DNA of 64,000 nucleotides from Gymnopus androsaceus JB14 (GCA_009733575.1 ML769436.1:210010-274009), one strand, 5' to 3'. Numbered from the stretch's first letter, positions 50,882 through 62,497 are shown. Notes: generated by a model not told the origin, from the sequence alone. Program-made: numbers and translations.

Positions 50882-51603
50882 GTGTGTGGCTCAGGTCGGT
50901 TCAGGTACCCCAAAGGTCAACCTGACCCAGACCCAGTCAGCCGGGTACAGGTTTCTCCGGGTCCGGGTTGGGTTACAGTTTTTTCTGGGTGAATTTTCAT
51001 TGTTTTGTTTATTTTATGATACTTAACTTATTTGCATGAATAAAAATAATGGATGGCCCATTGTAGACATTGTATTAGGTGTTTATTGGACTTAAAATTC
51101 TAGTTTGCTTGTAATTACATTAAAACTTCTATTTAAAAACCTTGCAAATATTAAACAATGCTTGAAAACCAAGGAAACCCAATGTTAAAATACCTTCAAA
51201 TACCCTAAAATACCCTAGATGGATGCCAGATATCTAATTAGGGTTTAAACAGTTATTTAAACATAATGATGGCAAAATTTCCATTATTAAAAATTTGCAA
51301 ATCTTGAAAATGCAATGAAAACAGTGTTTCCAAGGCATAAACACTATCGTAAAATATGTTGGGTACCATAGATGCATACCTGGTCTCCAAATCATTACAG
51401 AGAGCTTAAAATAGCTGTTTGAATGCAGTTGTATATTACAATTTTTATTATAAAAACCCTTACAATCATAAAAAATGTAGGTTTTCTTGGTTCTACACAG
51501 GTGGATCCGGGTATATTGCTGGGTCCCGGGTGTGCAGAGCTGGACCCAGCCTGACCCGGCACAGCCACCCAACCCGGAAACCCGGCATACCCGAGCCACA
51601 CAC
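50882..51603. mobile_element. Non-coding terminal-inverted-repeat element
   Basis: Ends GTGTGTGGCTCAGG (50882) and inverse CGAGCCACACAC (51603). GC-rich gggtccgggt-type words occur at both ends around an AT-rich interior (~50.97-51.48 kb). No target duplication is certain. Confidence 0.7.
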
Positions 51604-51605
51604 TA

Positions 51606-51950
51606 CCTACACTGCCAACAATAATGTTACATTTCTTCCAGCCCATGTAGAGAATCTCAGGTTCCTCCTGCTCCAACTGAGTACTCTGCCTGCCCAGACT
51701 GCCAGCAATAGTTCCACGTGCATTGATGCTGGTGAACACCTCCTTTTCTTCTTGCTTTGTCAAATCTCCTTTCTCAGTCTTCTCCATCGAACCAGTTTTA
51801 GCTGTATATCTGTTTGTTGGCTCAGCATCACCAAAGTCTTGGTCAGGAGAGTCTTGCTTGGACTCATCATCAACTTCTTCGCTGGGGTCCATCACTTCAT
51901 ATGTAGGTGCATCAGCAAAAACTGTTTTGGGCCCAGGAGGATCTAAGGTC
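51606..51950 (-). pseudogene. Unidentified acidic coding fragment
   Basis: An open minus-strand frame reads VMDPSEEVDDESKQDSPDQ, then KTEKGDLTKQEEKEVFTSIN and QLEQEEPEILYMGWKKC before running into the element at 50882-51603. Composition looks protein-like but I do not recognise it. Its far end is replaced by the foldback at 51910. Confidence 0.3.
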
Positions 51951-52294
51951 ACCTAGTCCTCTTAGGCAACCTGAGGCATCCTAGTTGGCCCAGGAAAAAG
52001 GGTAAAACTTTGGACACCTCAGGTATCCTAGTCATCCTAGGTGTCCTGGGAGATCCTGGGGCATCCTTGGGCATCCTGAGGCATCCTGAGGCATCCTGGG
52101 ATGGAACTTTTATCCTAGGATGCCTCAGGATGCCTCAGGATGCCCCAGGATGCCCCAGGACACCTAGGATGACTAGGATACCTGAGGTGTCCAAAGTTTT
52201 TCCCTTTTTCCTGGGCCAACTAGGATGCCTCGGGTTGCCTAAGAGGACTAGGTGACCTTAGATCCTCCTGGGCCTAAAACAGTTTTTTCTGATG
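51910..52294. mobile_element. Near-perfect 385-bp palindrome (foldback element)
   Basis: Left arm catcagcaaaaactgttttg through gatcctggggcatc mirrors the right arm to caaaacagttttttctgatg style ends; the centre is near 52103. Many copies of ggcatcctgag/ctcaggatgcc lie inside. Flanks gtaggtgc and gtgggcac may be a diverged 8-bp target duplication. The terminal ATCAGCAAAA links it to the elements at 23.9 and 28.9 kb. Confidence 0.9.
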
Positions 52295-52589
52295 TGGGCA
52301 CCTGTTATAATTTGACATAAGGTGATTGGGCAAGAGGATGGTTTATGGGGGGCATGGCGACAGGCACATTGTCTTGTGCAACCCACTGTATATGTCAGTC
52401 AGCTTAACAATCAAATTTGACACAAGCAGAATTTACTTTGATTTGTTACCCATGGTTGTGGTAACAATGCATAGTATCTAGACAACATTCCTATAGTGCT
52501 TAATGCAAAGTAACAGGGCAACTATCCAGCCTATCTAAACTAGACCTAAACTACAATTCTTACTGATCTATTACTAGTACATACATAGT

Positions 52590-52915
52590 AAGATTAGGAC
52601 AAGGATAGGGTGTGTTAGGATGAGGTTAAGGTAGGGTTAGGCTAGGGTTAAGATAAGATAAGATAAAAATATTCAAATCAGGAAAATGTGAATAGCACAT
52701 GATCAATGGAAGTGTTAGGGTTAGCTTCAGCTAACCCTAACTTGGTCCACACAGGTTAAGGTTAGGAGTTGTGATTAGGGTTAGGGTTGAGGATGAAGTC
52801 TGGGGTGCAGGGCTTGCCCTGCTATCTGTAGTAGAAAGTTTAGGGTTGGGGATATTAAGGTTAGGGATTATTAGGGTTATGGATAGTCAGGATAAAACTA
52901 GGGTTTGGCAGTACA
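52590..52915. repeat. Degenerate telomere-like repeats at an internal site
   Basis: Clusters of ttagggt, ttaggg and gggttagggttg units, interspersed with ttaggatga, ttaaggtta and ttagggat variants, across about 320 bp on the plus strand. TTAGGG is the usual fungal telomere unit. Too degenerate to be a true telomere. Confidence 0.6.
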
Positions 52916-53579
52916 GGTCGGGGTCATGTTGTGCATAAGGCTCGAAAATTTTGTCCATTTTTCTCACAATGCCTCATTCAGCCTCTACAGATATTACAAA
53001 GTTCAAGTCTTATAGAGCTGGATAGTTGTCCTGTTACTTTGCATTAAGTACTATAGGGATGTTGCCTATGTACTTTGCAATAAAGTTACAGCTGCAGCTG
53101 GATTTGTGTTTTAGAATACAACTGGTTCAACAAATGATGATGAAGCTGGAAGTTCGTTCAGTTAGCAGAGGAATTTCTATCCAACAACCTCTCCAAAACA
53201 TGTTGTTCTTCTGTCAACTTCAGCTCAGGTGGCCTTGGGCTACTCAGCTCACTGGGAATTTTGCATTTTGATTCTCAACTGTGAGTTTGACTTACCTGTA
53301 GTTGACAAGCAGAGTGCAGGACCGTGTCAGGGATTTTAGAAAAAGATGCTAAGTGATTATGAGCTCATAGCTACTCTGGCCAAGAACTGAGCAGTGAGCA
53401 GATGATAGTTAAAGACAAAGCAACAAGAAGGTGTTCACATGCACATGGCATGTTTATAGCGGCTGATGAAGTTGGACTCCAGACCAATAGCTCTGAGTTT
53501 GCCTTGAGTTTCCCTTCTTGCTTTTCAACCACCATGGAACAGTATGTCAAGCTGTGTACAGCCATGGTCAACATGAAGG

Positions 53580-54760
53580 CAGATTCCAGAGATAGGGAGC
53601 TTTTCTGCAGGCCTCAGCAAACAACAGATCTTCTGCAACAATTGTAATGCACAATTCATTGCTTTTTAGCGCACATGAATTCATTTACACAATTGCTGCA
53701 CTTCACTATATCCTCTTTTGCCACCCCTAGTGCACGCAGATAGAGTTCAATATGCTCTTAAATATTGGCTTACCAACCATGCTTCTATCTTCAGTATCTA
53801 TGGTGCATTGCAGCAATCTATCATAACTTGCTCAACTCAAAATTTTGAGCAGCTTAGTTATTTTGCTCTTATTTGACACCTTCCATTGATCATAGTGTTA
53901 CTGCATTGTACCATATATCTGGCCCACTGTCACGGTTATTTGTATAGCAGCAGCTTGTCAATAGCTGTTGTGGTTGGTATGCTATGCCCCAATCTAGGGA
54001 CATGCTCAACTCACTTTTTCTGAGTTGTATCATCAGCCAGGTCATGGGGTCATAGTCATGGGCAAGAATCATGACTCTATTTAACTCTTGACTCTTTGCT
54101 AGGATACTCTCACTCCAAAACCCATGATCTTAACTCTAGCCACGAGTAGAATCACTTAAGCACAAGTGACTCTAGGATAGGATCACCTAAAGTCAAGAGT
54201 CAAATCAATCCAAGGATACTCTAGAGTGAACATTGAATAACCCAATAAGTGTTGTATTAGATGTATTAAATATTAGTATACAACCCTCAGCAGTAGCAAT
54301 ATTGATGTTTCAGACACATTTTACTCACAATACATCATATACAGCACATAGCAAGTATTTAAGAGTATCCTTGCTAGAGTATCCTAGGTCCCAAACCAGG
54401 TGATTCTAACTCTACTCTGGAGTAGAGTCATGATCCTTTTTTTTTGTAGTATGACTCTATCCTAGAATCATTTTCAAGGATCATGACTAGAGTATCTTTG
54501 ATGATTCATGATTCTTGCCCATGACTATGGGGTCATGGTCAGATGTCCTCAGCTCAGTCATCCAGGTGCCAGAGTTCCGAGCAGAGGCATATCTGAGAAT
54601 GCCCCAAGGCATCCTGATTGCTTGTGCTCCTTGCTTTCTTTCCCCCATCATTTCTCTCAGTGTTGGGTAAGGCTGGTTGTCTGCTCTTTACAGCTCTGAT
54701 AGCTCTAACATCACTGCCCAACACCTCCTTAAATCTGTACAGACTACTAGCTTTGAGTTT
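53580..54760 (+). repeat. Inverted duplication, arm A (interrupted)
   Basis: 53580-54050 and 54530-54760 match the reverse complement of 55640-56125 and 55460-55640. Shared words include agatcttctgcaacaattgt, aagcatggttagtaagccaa (inverse) and cagtgttgggtaaggctg. Arm A is split by a small element at 54054-54526. No coding assignment. Confidence 0.8.
54054..54526. mobile_element. Small inverted-repeat element with 10-bp target duplication
   Basis: Ends AGTCATGGGCAAGAATCATGA and inverse TCATGATTCTTGCCCATGACT. The direct repeat ATGGGGTCAT lies at 54044-54053 and 54527-54536. The paired arm at ~55634-55660 lacks the insertion (ccatggccccatgacc in inverse), showing the empty site. Interior has repeated tgactcta/tagagtca words and no gene. 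Confidence 0.9.
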
Positions 54761-55459
54761 ACAGTATCTCAGATACAAGGATCTGGTATGGCTTTGTATT
54801 TTTTTTACCTTGATCTTGTCACTGAACAGAGCCCGCAACACATCTAGCCAGATTTAAACACATACAGTGCACATTTCGCTTTCCTGCTTGTTAGATCACT
54901 AGATATCAGGGCTCTTGGTGTGCAGATCAAGCCTGATAAGCAATTTACATTGTACTAACAGATATCCAAGTAGATCTAGCAGGATCTGCGCATTTTTTTG
55001 TCACTCTTCCTCCTCTCCCTCTGTCTCACATATCTGTTATCTGTTTCATTTTCTAAGTAGTGTAATTGTACCATACTATACATTCCATTAGCTACTGATG
55101 TACCTGTACAGTATAACACTTCATGATCCACTTAATTTATGGATCTCTGGTCCAAGTTTTGGCTAATCTTATCATCTCCCTCTGAGTAAGAAAGGCAGAG
55201 GCTGACTTGTACACTGAATGTGAACAAGCAATTAAAACCAAGTCCCTGACAAGAGCAAGACTCATGGGCTTAAACTGAGATGAATAAGAGAAGCAAGTAT
55301 ATTTCCCCTAAATGTACATAGTGCCTTTTATAGTAACTAAATACAATCAAGGGTATCTAATAAGTATGACAAATAAGTAATACATATGACCAAGTCCAGA
55401 GGACTTGTCAAGGTTCATGCACAGCAATGTGAGGCTTGACACCAATGTCATCTGAGGCT
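54761..55459. other. Spacer between inverted duplication arms
   Basis: AT-rich, no open frame of note, no repeat recognised. Confidence 0.4.
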
Positions 55460-56125
55460 GGATCAGCACTAGATGTTAGAGCTATCAGGGCTGTGGAGAG
55501 TGGACAACTAGCCTTACCCAACACTGAGAGAGAGATGATGGGCAAAAGGAAGCAAGGAGCACAAGCAATCAGGACACCTCAGGGCATTCTCACACAGGCC
55601 TGTGCTCAGAACTCCAGCACTTGCATGCAACCAGGGCAGCTGACCATGGCCCCATGACCTGGCTGATGATTGATACATCTCCAAAAAAGCGAGTTGAGCA
55701 TCTGCCTAGAATGGGATATAGCATGCTAACCACGATAGCTATTGACAAGCTGCTTCCGTAAAAATGACCGTGACAGTGGGCCAGATATATGGACACAATG
55801 CAGTAACACTATGATCAATGGAAGTGTTGAACAAGAGCAAAATAACTAAGCTACTCAGAATTTCGAGTTGAACAAGTTGTGATAGGTTGCTGCAATGCAC
55901 TCTAGATACTGAAGATAGAAGCATGGTTAGTAAGCCAATATTGTAGAGCATATTGAACTCTATTTGCATGCACTATGGGTGGCAAAAAGGATATACTGAA
56001 GTGCAGCAATTGTGTAAATGAATTATGTGCACTGAAAAGCAATGAATTGTGCATTACAATTGCTGTAGAAGATCTGTTGTTTGCTGAGGCATACAGAAAA
56101 GCTCCCTACCTCTGGAGTCCACCTT
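55460..56125 (-). repeat. Inverted duplication, arm B (uninterrupted)
   Basis: Reverse complement of arm A at roughly 80-90 percent by eye, without the 54054-54526 insertion. A third partial copy (gtagcaattgtg...gaaaagctccctacctctgg) lies at 57228-57360. Confidence 0.75.
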
Positions 56126-56789
56126 CATGTTGATTACACCCTGCTGAAGTAAAAAGGAGTTCTAGATCAGGTCATAATTCTCCTATAATAAGATCTCATG
56201 AAAATACTTCTTAAAGATGCATTTCCAATAATGCATAGTCATGAAGTAGTATTACAAGATATATCTGTGAGAAGGTCACCATCCTCATTCAAGGAGGTTA
56301 AATAATCCTATTTTTGAGTTAACACCTAGAAATTTGCAAGATCCACAACAGTATGAAGAGGCTATACAAAGAAAGACCTGAACAGTCTGTTCAAAATTCT
56401 GCTCAACCACCTTCAAAAACTATTGTATTTCCTAGAAATGCTCCACTCACATGGATCTCCTACAGATTCACCAAGACAGTCCTCATATAGGTCAATAATT
56501 CCAGTGTTGGATTGTCTGCAAAATACAGAAAAAATACAAATCAGGGAGGTTCTTCTGAACCATTACATGGTAATGGCCCAACCACCTTGAAAAAAATCTG
56601 GATGCTGTTGCTGTAAGGATGGGAGAGATGGAAGGGATAGTAGGCATAGTAGGAATGGTAGGGATGCTAATAGTCAAAATCCTGAGAAAGGAGAGAGCAG
56701 AAATAATGAAATGAGGAAAACATAGAGGATAAATCTGAGTCAGTGCAAGATGCACCAGGAAGATCTATAGAACATCTATTTTCAGAAAA
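56126..56789. other. Probable gypsy retrotransposon debris
   Basis: A plus-strand reading near 56300-56370 (PIFELTPRNLQDPQQYEEAI) may belong to the retroelement polyprotein downstream; otherwise nothing is recognised. Confidence 0.35.
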
Positions 56790-57232
56790 GAAAGCACTTT
56801 CAGCCAGTTTCATAGGAGCCCCAGCTTTTGCAAGGCTCATTCAAGAAGGATGTCCAACTTTTACACTCAACATTTCATCTGCAAATGAAATTGTTGATAT
56901 CTAGGGAACAAGTACAAAAGAAGCACTTTGTGCACCAAGAATAGATTCAGAACCACAAGTTTATTCTGATTTCAAGAATCTATCTGAAGAGCAATTACTA
57001 CATAAAGTTGCTTCAAAGGAATACTATAGGTAGGTTAAAGTATTCTCTGTGGAGAAAGAAGCAAAAGCCTTACCTCCATATCAATCCCATGATCTCAAAA
57101 TAGAGACAGAGAGACAGAGGAAGGTAAACCTATGCTACCAGCTGCCAAAATATATAATGTATCAGAGGTTGAAACTTTAAAAGATTATATTGATAACATG
57201 TTGGATAAAGGGTTTATAAAAGAGGATATAGT
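56790..57232 (+). pseudogene. Gypsy retrotransposon pol fragment (before reverse transcriptase core)
   Basis: Reads SASFIGAPAFARLIQEGCPT, QVYSDFKNLSEEQLLHKV, FSVEKEAKALPPYQSHDLKI, then after a one-base shift PMLPAAKIYNVSEVETLKDY and DNMLDKGFIKED, the linker and start of gypsy reverse transcriptase. It stops at 57232, replaced by a partial repeat. TAG stops at about 56912 and 57032. The active-site region is absent. Confidence 0.65.
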
Positions 57233-57360
57233 GAAGTGTAGCAATTGTGTACATGAATTCATGTATGCTAAAAAGCAATGAATTTTGCATTAAAATTGCC
57301 ACAGAAGATCTGTTGTTTGATGAGGCCTGCAGAAAAGCTCCCTACCTCTGGAATCTGTCT
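57233..57360. repeat. Third partial copy of the 53.6/56.1-kb repeat
   Basis: Matches 55995-56115 in the same orientation (gtgtagcaattgtgta, agaagatctgttgtttg, gaaaagctccctacctctgg). It abuts the truncated gypsy fragment. Confidence 0.7.
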
Positions 57361-58319
57361 TTATATTGACCAGTAAATGGCCATTGGGAATCAGTAATTG
57401 GTGATTGGATACCAGCAAATGAAGATTGGAAAGATGAAGACCTTGGAGTCAGACAATTAGGTGACCATGATTCACAAAGATAGTTGCCCTTTTGAAATCA
57501 TTTGGCATCAGAGTATGGCCTTGGTCTGGGTCAACTACTGCATCGACTGCATCAAAAGACATGGCAAGGGAGCTAAAATGTTTTGATAGTTGTCATCAGG
57601 CACATAAATATCTTACAAAGATGTTACTGAATCTTAGTGAAAAACTTCCTAAATTTCAGGTACAACAAGATCAAGAGCCTATACTCACCCATGGAATCTG
57701 ACTGCATTATAATCCACCTTGACCATTTGAAAAGTCATCCTGGCAGTGTAGATGTTTGGTCTGAGCTGCTGAGCATCTCCTCTTGAGCTGTATATGCAGT
57801 GCAGAACATTGCAGACATGTTTAAGCTCTGAAGAATAAGATCTGGAGCAAGAGCATGGGGGCTATATTCTTTCTTGTTTCTAAGTACATGCAATCCAAAG
57901 TCTAGGGGCTCATTAGCTCAATATCAAATCCTCTCAATCTTGCATTATTGATTTCTCCACCCTGCTATACAACTGTCTCCACCACTATGCAAGGAACATT
58001 GTATTTAAACACAGTCTGATAGCAAGAGCTCACTGTTTTAAAATTATTCTATGAATCTAGGAATAGAATTGTCAGCCCAAGCATGAAAGATGAAGGAACA
58101 GAATCCCTACTTTTCCTTCAGCAGCTTGTACTCTCCAAGCAAATGCATACCTTCCATTCCATATCCTACCCCTACTACCATGGTAGTAAACAATTGTCAT
58201 TGATGAGAGTAAAGCATAAGAAGTGAGAAGGTCAGACAAAAAAGGAATATTATAGGTTGAAGCTGGTGGAGTAAAAGAAGATATTTCATGATATTCTGGC
58301 CTATATATTATTGAGAAAG
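57361..58319. other. AT-rich stretch, no recognisable gene
   Basis: Open frame 57492-57701 and minus frame 58072-58350 show no domain. Probably retroelement remains split by the LTR at 58320. Confidence 0.4.
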
Positions 58320-59140
58320 TGTTATATCCATGCATTCCAGTGCCGTCCAAAGTCCACCAATTACCCCTAAATTACCGCCGAGCCTCCAGCGCCTATTTCC
58401 GAGGCTTACCGAGCCTATATCTTGGTAATAATCTCGGAAACCTCGGCCATACCTCGGCCGGAACCCGGTTGCAAGTCATTGACTTGTTTGGACTTCATTA
58501 TGGTCTTTCCTTGCTTTCCAGTCTCGCTTCCGTGTCCGCCAGAGCCGAGCCGTTCCGTTCCGTTCCGAGCCTCAGTAACCTCGGAAACCCTCGGAACAGC
58601 CTCGGATATATCCCCGGTACCTTTGGACGCCTTTCCCATGCTTTTGTTTTATGGTACTTATTGTTTTATTGCCTTTTATGTTCTTTTGTCTTTTGCTACT
58701 GAATTACTTTATTGTTTTTACTTACCGAGTACCCGGTCCGGCTCCTGGAACCTATTTCTTATTGTTAAACACTTTCTCCATTTATCCAGACTTAGTAGTA
58801 TTTAAGTAGTTAAACTGTATTGTAACTTTAGCTCCAAAATCGACTTAGTCTAGCTGGTCTCACTTTCCGAGTCTTGCCTTTGTCTTTCCGACGTTTCCGG
58901 TTACTAAGCCGACACAGCCACGTGATCTCGGCAAAACCTCGGCTCCGCCTTCGTTCCGCCGCCTTGACTTAGCTTAGGCCTTACCCTATTGTTTTCCTCT
59001 CGGGACACCTTACGGCGTGTCAAGGGTGTTGCCAATAGCTTCACCGAGTCCCATATCTCACGAGGTCCGGCCCGGACCCTTTCCGGACTATTTCCGTCCA
59101 ATACCTCGGCCGCTCCGCTCTGGGTCGCACGGACTTAACA
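58320..59140 (+). mobile_element. Solo LTR, young CpG-rich copy
   Basis: TGTTATATCCATGC...GGACTTAACA, 821 bp, with target duplication GAAAG at 58315-58319 and 59141-59145. Very rich in CG dinucleotides (cctcggaaac, ccggaacccgg, ccgttccgttccg), unlike all surrounding DNA. Same family and orientation as 49424-50130. Confidence 0.92.
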
Positions 59141-59616
59141 GAAAGTGAAATTGGAAACAAAACATAGATTTACCTTTGAGATTCACCCTGACTATAGATT
59201 TATCTGATTTGATATGCAAGATGGCATGTTGGTAAAGGCCCTCATAATAGTCAAACCACTCTGGACAATAGGGACTACAACATTGAGAATTGTATCAACA
59301 ATGACACATTTTATTGAAGATCTAAAGGGCTTACCAATGGGTAGAAGACACCATGGATCAGGAAGGCACCAGAAAGATAGAAAGCAAGAGTTTAAGAGTT
59401 AAAGGTGAGGGTAAGTAAGAAAGAGTTCTGTGAAAATAGTGACATCAGCTGGAAGTGCAAAAGAAGCACTTCATTTATCAAATCTAGTCTTTTAAAGACA
59501 TAATAGTATTATCAATTCAGCTACCAATAAGTCAATTATTTTGTACAATTCTTGTCAATCTACAGCTTTACTTATTGAGTTGGATTTTTAAAGTAATGAG
59601 GGAGGTTGCAGGGTGA
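59141..59616. other. AT-rich stretch, no gene seen
   Basis: Short frames only (59214-59402 plus, no domain); the 3' side of the minus-strand gene at 59617. Confidence 0.4.
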
Positions 59617-61293
59617 TTAAACAGTTTCAAAAAGAGTACAAACATAATAAGGAGCTGGAGCTTTGCCAGTTTTACATTCTACCTCAAAAAAATCATATAA
59701 AGACTGGTGAGTAAAGTGAGCAATACAAATTCTCTGAGGTCCTTCCCACACCTCTACCTCATGTTCCAGCATATACCCTTGAAGCCACATTAAATCTCCA
59801 CGTAAATAATGCATCCTCAAATTCAGGTGAGGAAAATAAAGCATTCCAGCTGTAATCCAGCCCAACACTACTAGACATGCCCATGCTTTGGGAGGATTAC
59901 AATGAGCATGGTGAGTTGGAGTAGTTCTATTGAATATTATGGCTCTCCCTTCCATCAAGAGAGGGTCCAAGACTTTGAGGGCCCTCATGTAAGGGTACAA
60001 ATCTTCAATTTTCCCCGTTAACATCTCCTGGCTATGATATTGGATGGAGTCAATGTTCTGGAGCCAGGCATTTACTTTTGAGAATAGTAGGCTCAATTCC
60101 ACCAGAAGAGTGGTAGCATGATGAAATTCTCTAAATATCCAGACAAGATCTTTGAAAATTACAGGTTCTGAATGCTAAGAGTAACTTGGTTAATAATATT
60201 CTCCCTATCAAAATTCTAGCAGGACTCACAGAATGACCAACGGCATGCCAGCATTTGACAAAGTGCTTGACTCCAGAAACTTCCCCTTCTCAAAATTCAT
60301 ATGAGTTTGGGTTGTTGAGATAATAAATGTCTGCTGTAGTTGTAGATAGAAGATTGGCAGCGTTGCCATATTCAACTAGCAAATCTGTAAAAAGGGTCTT
60401 AATACAATACTGTTGCATTTTATTCAATTCAACACACCTTGTGACCTGTGACCAGTGTGTCGAAATTGTCATTTCGACTAATTTCCTTAAAAGGCAATAT
60501 TTGTAAGCTTTTTTGGCACTAATTTGGTCAAAGCTGTGAATTTTAGGCAAATTTTGTGCAGTGACCTGTGACCAGTGGAAAATTTTTCGACTTTTTGAGG
60601 GCCTGTGACATGTGACTGTCGAATTGAATGAAATGGCACAGTAGTCAGTATACAAATATGGAATACCTAGATTGATTCCTGCCTTCAATTTCTCCTTGAC
60701 ACCATCAGGTATATGAACAACAAGGTTGTACCTATCCTGGCTGACAGCTCTCCTAGCATGTTTACCATCCAACCATTCCATGACACTGGATGGCTTATTA
60801 TTCAAGTCAAGTATACAGCAACAAGTATACAGCTTCTGCTTCTGTTCCACTGCAACCTCAAAAAGAAAGCCTGCAAAAACAACTGTTTGAATAGGATTAG
60901 TACTATTAAACAATATACTAGACAATGCTCACAAGTGTTTGCCTGCTTAGTAGCCTCTTGAATTTGCTTCCTGGCTTTGTTTTCATAACCCCAAATTATG
61001 TGGCTAGTTTTGCAATTGATGCTTGACTGTTTCCAAGCTGGATGGAGAGACTTAGTGTAAGGAGCTACTGTGGGTCTCTGAGGCGGTTCCAAAATCTTGC
61101 CCTCCTCAAGATCATTCCTGGTGGCATTGAACAGACTTTGAGTTGGAGCTACAGAGACTGCCGCAGGCCCTATTACATTGGCCAGAAGTTGTGTGAATTG
61201 AGCTGGGTCCAAGTCAGCCAGAGTGGAGACTGGACCAGGTACTTCCACTTTATCATTGGTGGATTCATTGTTGTCCATATTTGCATGACCCAT
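59617..61293 (-). pseudogene. Unidentified four-exon gene with one in-frame stop
   Basis: Exons 61293-60933, 60870-60667, 60384-60230 and 60174-59617 join in frame to 425 residues from MGHANMDNNESTNDKVE to the TAA at 59617. The only defect is a TGA at 60290-60292 (NSYEF*EGEVSGVKHF), compatible with a CGA-to-TGA change. Readable parts: ADLDPAQFTQLLANVIGPAA; RKQIQEATKQANTC; DRYNLVVHIPDGVKEKLKAG; LLVEYGNAANLLSTTTADIY; HYLRGDLMWLQGYMLEHEVE. No signal peptide, membrane helix or catalytic motif is evident and I do not recognise the family. The second intron (60385-60666) is long because it holds a small mobile element. It may be a transposon-borne gene or a recently silenced host gene. Confidence 0.6.
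60422..60629. mobile_element. 208-bp MITE inside an intron
   Basis: Ends ATTCAATTCAACA (60422) and inverse TGTCGAATTGAAT (60629). Contains gtgacctgtgaccagtg twice and tgtgacatgtgac near the right end. Lies wholly inside intron 2 of the minus-strand gene, so splicing can remove it. Confidence 0.75.
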
Positions 61294-61829
61294 GAGTGGC
61301 TTGGTTAGTGGATTGTCATAGTCAAAAAAAAAAGGTATTCATGAGTATGTATTGGTACTGAAGAACAGACAACTGGATACATGGAAGTGGTAGAAGAATA
61401 TGAAAGGAGTGTTTACAAGCACCAAAGACAAACAGCTTGTAAGGAAAAAGAGGAAGAGTAGTTAAATTGCTGTGTGTTAGCATGTTCAGAATTGTTAGTG
61501 GACTTGCTGCACATCTACACTTAAGACTCATCAGAAATGAGATCCATGGCTTAATCTACGCACCTAAATAAAGGACTTGGAGAATGTGTTATGTTGCTTT
61601 GGCTATTGTCAGTTAACAGCAACTCAAGCAAGGATTTCCAAATGTAATCCTCTATCTGAATTTTTCCCAGAGAGCCCTGCAGGTGGCTTTCTTTATCCTG
61701 AACCCCCTAACCTAACCATTGGGCTCTGTCCCATACTCCGCTAACCACTAACCACCCAACCCCTCACTCCTAATCTAAACCAACTCCAAACCTATCAAAT
61801 AGCATTATATCATTATTGGGCTATTGCTT
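61294..61829. other. No gene seen
   Basis: Upstream side of the minus-strand gene, then ccctaacctaaccattggg and ctaaccactaaccacccaac pyrimidine-rich words near 61.7 kb that resemble degenerate telomere repeat in the opposite orientation. Confidence 0.35.
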
Positions 61830-61849
61830 TTCAAAAAGACAGCGATAGC

Positions 61850-62175
61850 AGTGTGCCGGTAGCAATGCCCGCACACTGGCATATATAGTGCACTCACTGG
61901 TGCTTAATTCCTGCCCTCCGGTGCTTATTTTGCAAAAAAAAAAAAAAAAAAAAAAAAAAGTTAGTGGTTAGGCTTATATATTCCTGAGAAAATCATGAAA
62001 AATGTTGAAAATATTCAGGGGGCAACGGTGCGCCCTGGGCAAACTTTAATTTTTGGCATGTGACTTGAGACTTAATTTAGCGCCCACCGGTGCTTATTTT
62101 GTATAAAAACTCGAAAATTAGGTCTCATAGATCCCGGAAAAATCACAAAAAATATGAAAAATATTCAGAGGGTGT
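61850..62175. repeat. Diverged tandem repeat with an A25-27 tract
   Basis: The unit ccggtgcttattttg...cgaaaa...aaaaatattcag occurs near 61918 and 62087. The first copy contains a run of about 26 A residues (61934-61960). A cggtgcgccctggg spacer lies between. Confidence 0.6.
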
Positions 62176-62279
62176 ATTGCAATCACATGACCCTGGATCT
62201 TTGGCAAAGAAGACCCAATAATGGATAATAATCACCAAAAATCAGACCGTTCTCATAAAACAGCAGCAGGGGTAGGGAT

Positions 62280-62480
62280 GTACACCATACCATATATGGT
62301 TAGGGTGGCACTGTATGAATATTGTTACCATGGCACCATATGAATATGGTTAGGGTGGCATCATATTTACAGTGGCATCATATGAATACAGTTAGGGTGG
62401 CACCATATTTACAGTGGCACTGTATAAATATTGCTACAGTGGCACTAAATGAATATTGTTAGGATGGCACCATATTTACA
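62280..62480. repeat. Minisatellite of ~34-37 bp units
   Basis: Repeats of ggttagggtggcaccatat alternating with ttacagtggcac, about six degenerate units. Confidence 0.7.
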
Positions 62481-62497
62481 GTGGCACCATTGGTTAT

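Noticed and set aside
58319..58805. Overlapping 127-residue frames in the CpG-rich LTR
   Set aside because: LTR sequence with target duplications; open frames are due to high GC content.
62280..62480. CRISPR-like array from regular repeats
   Set aside because: Eukaryotic context, degenerate units without unique spacers; it is a minisatellite.
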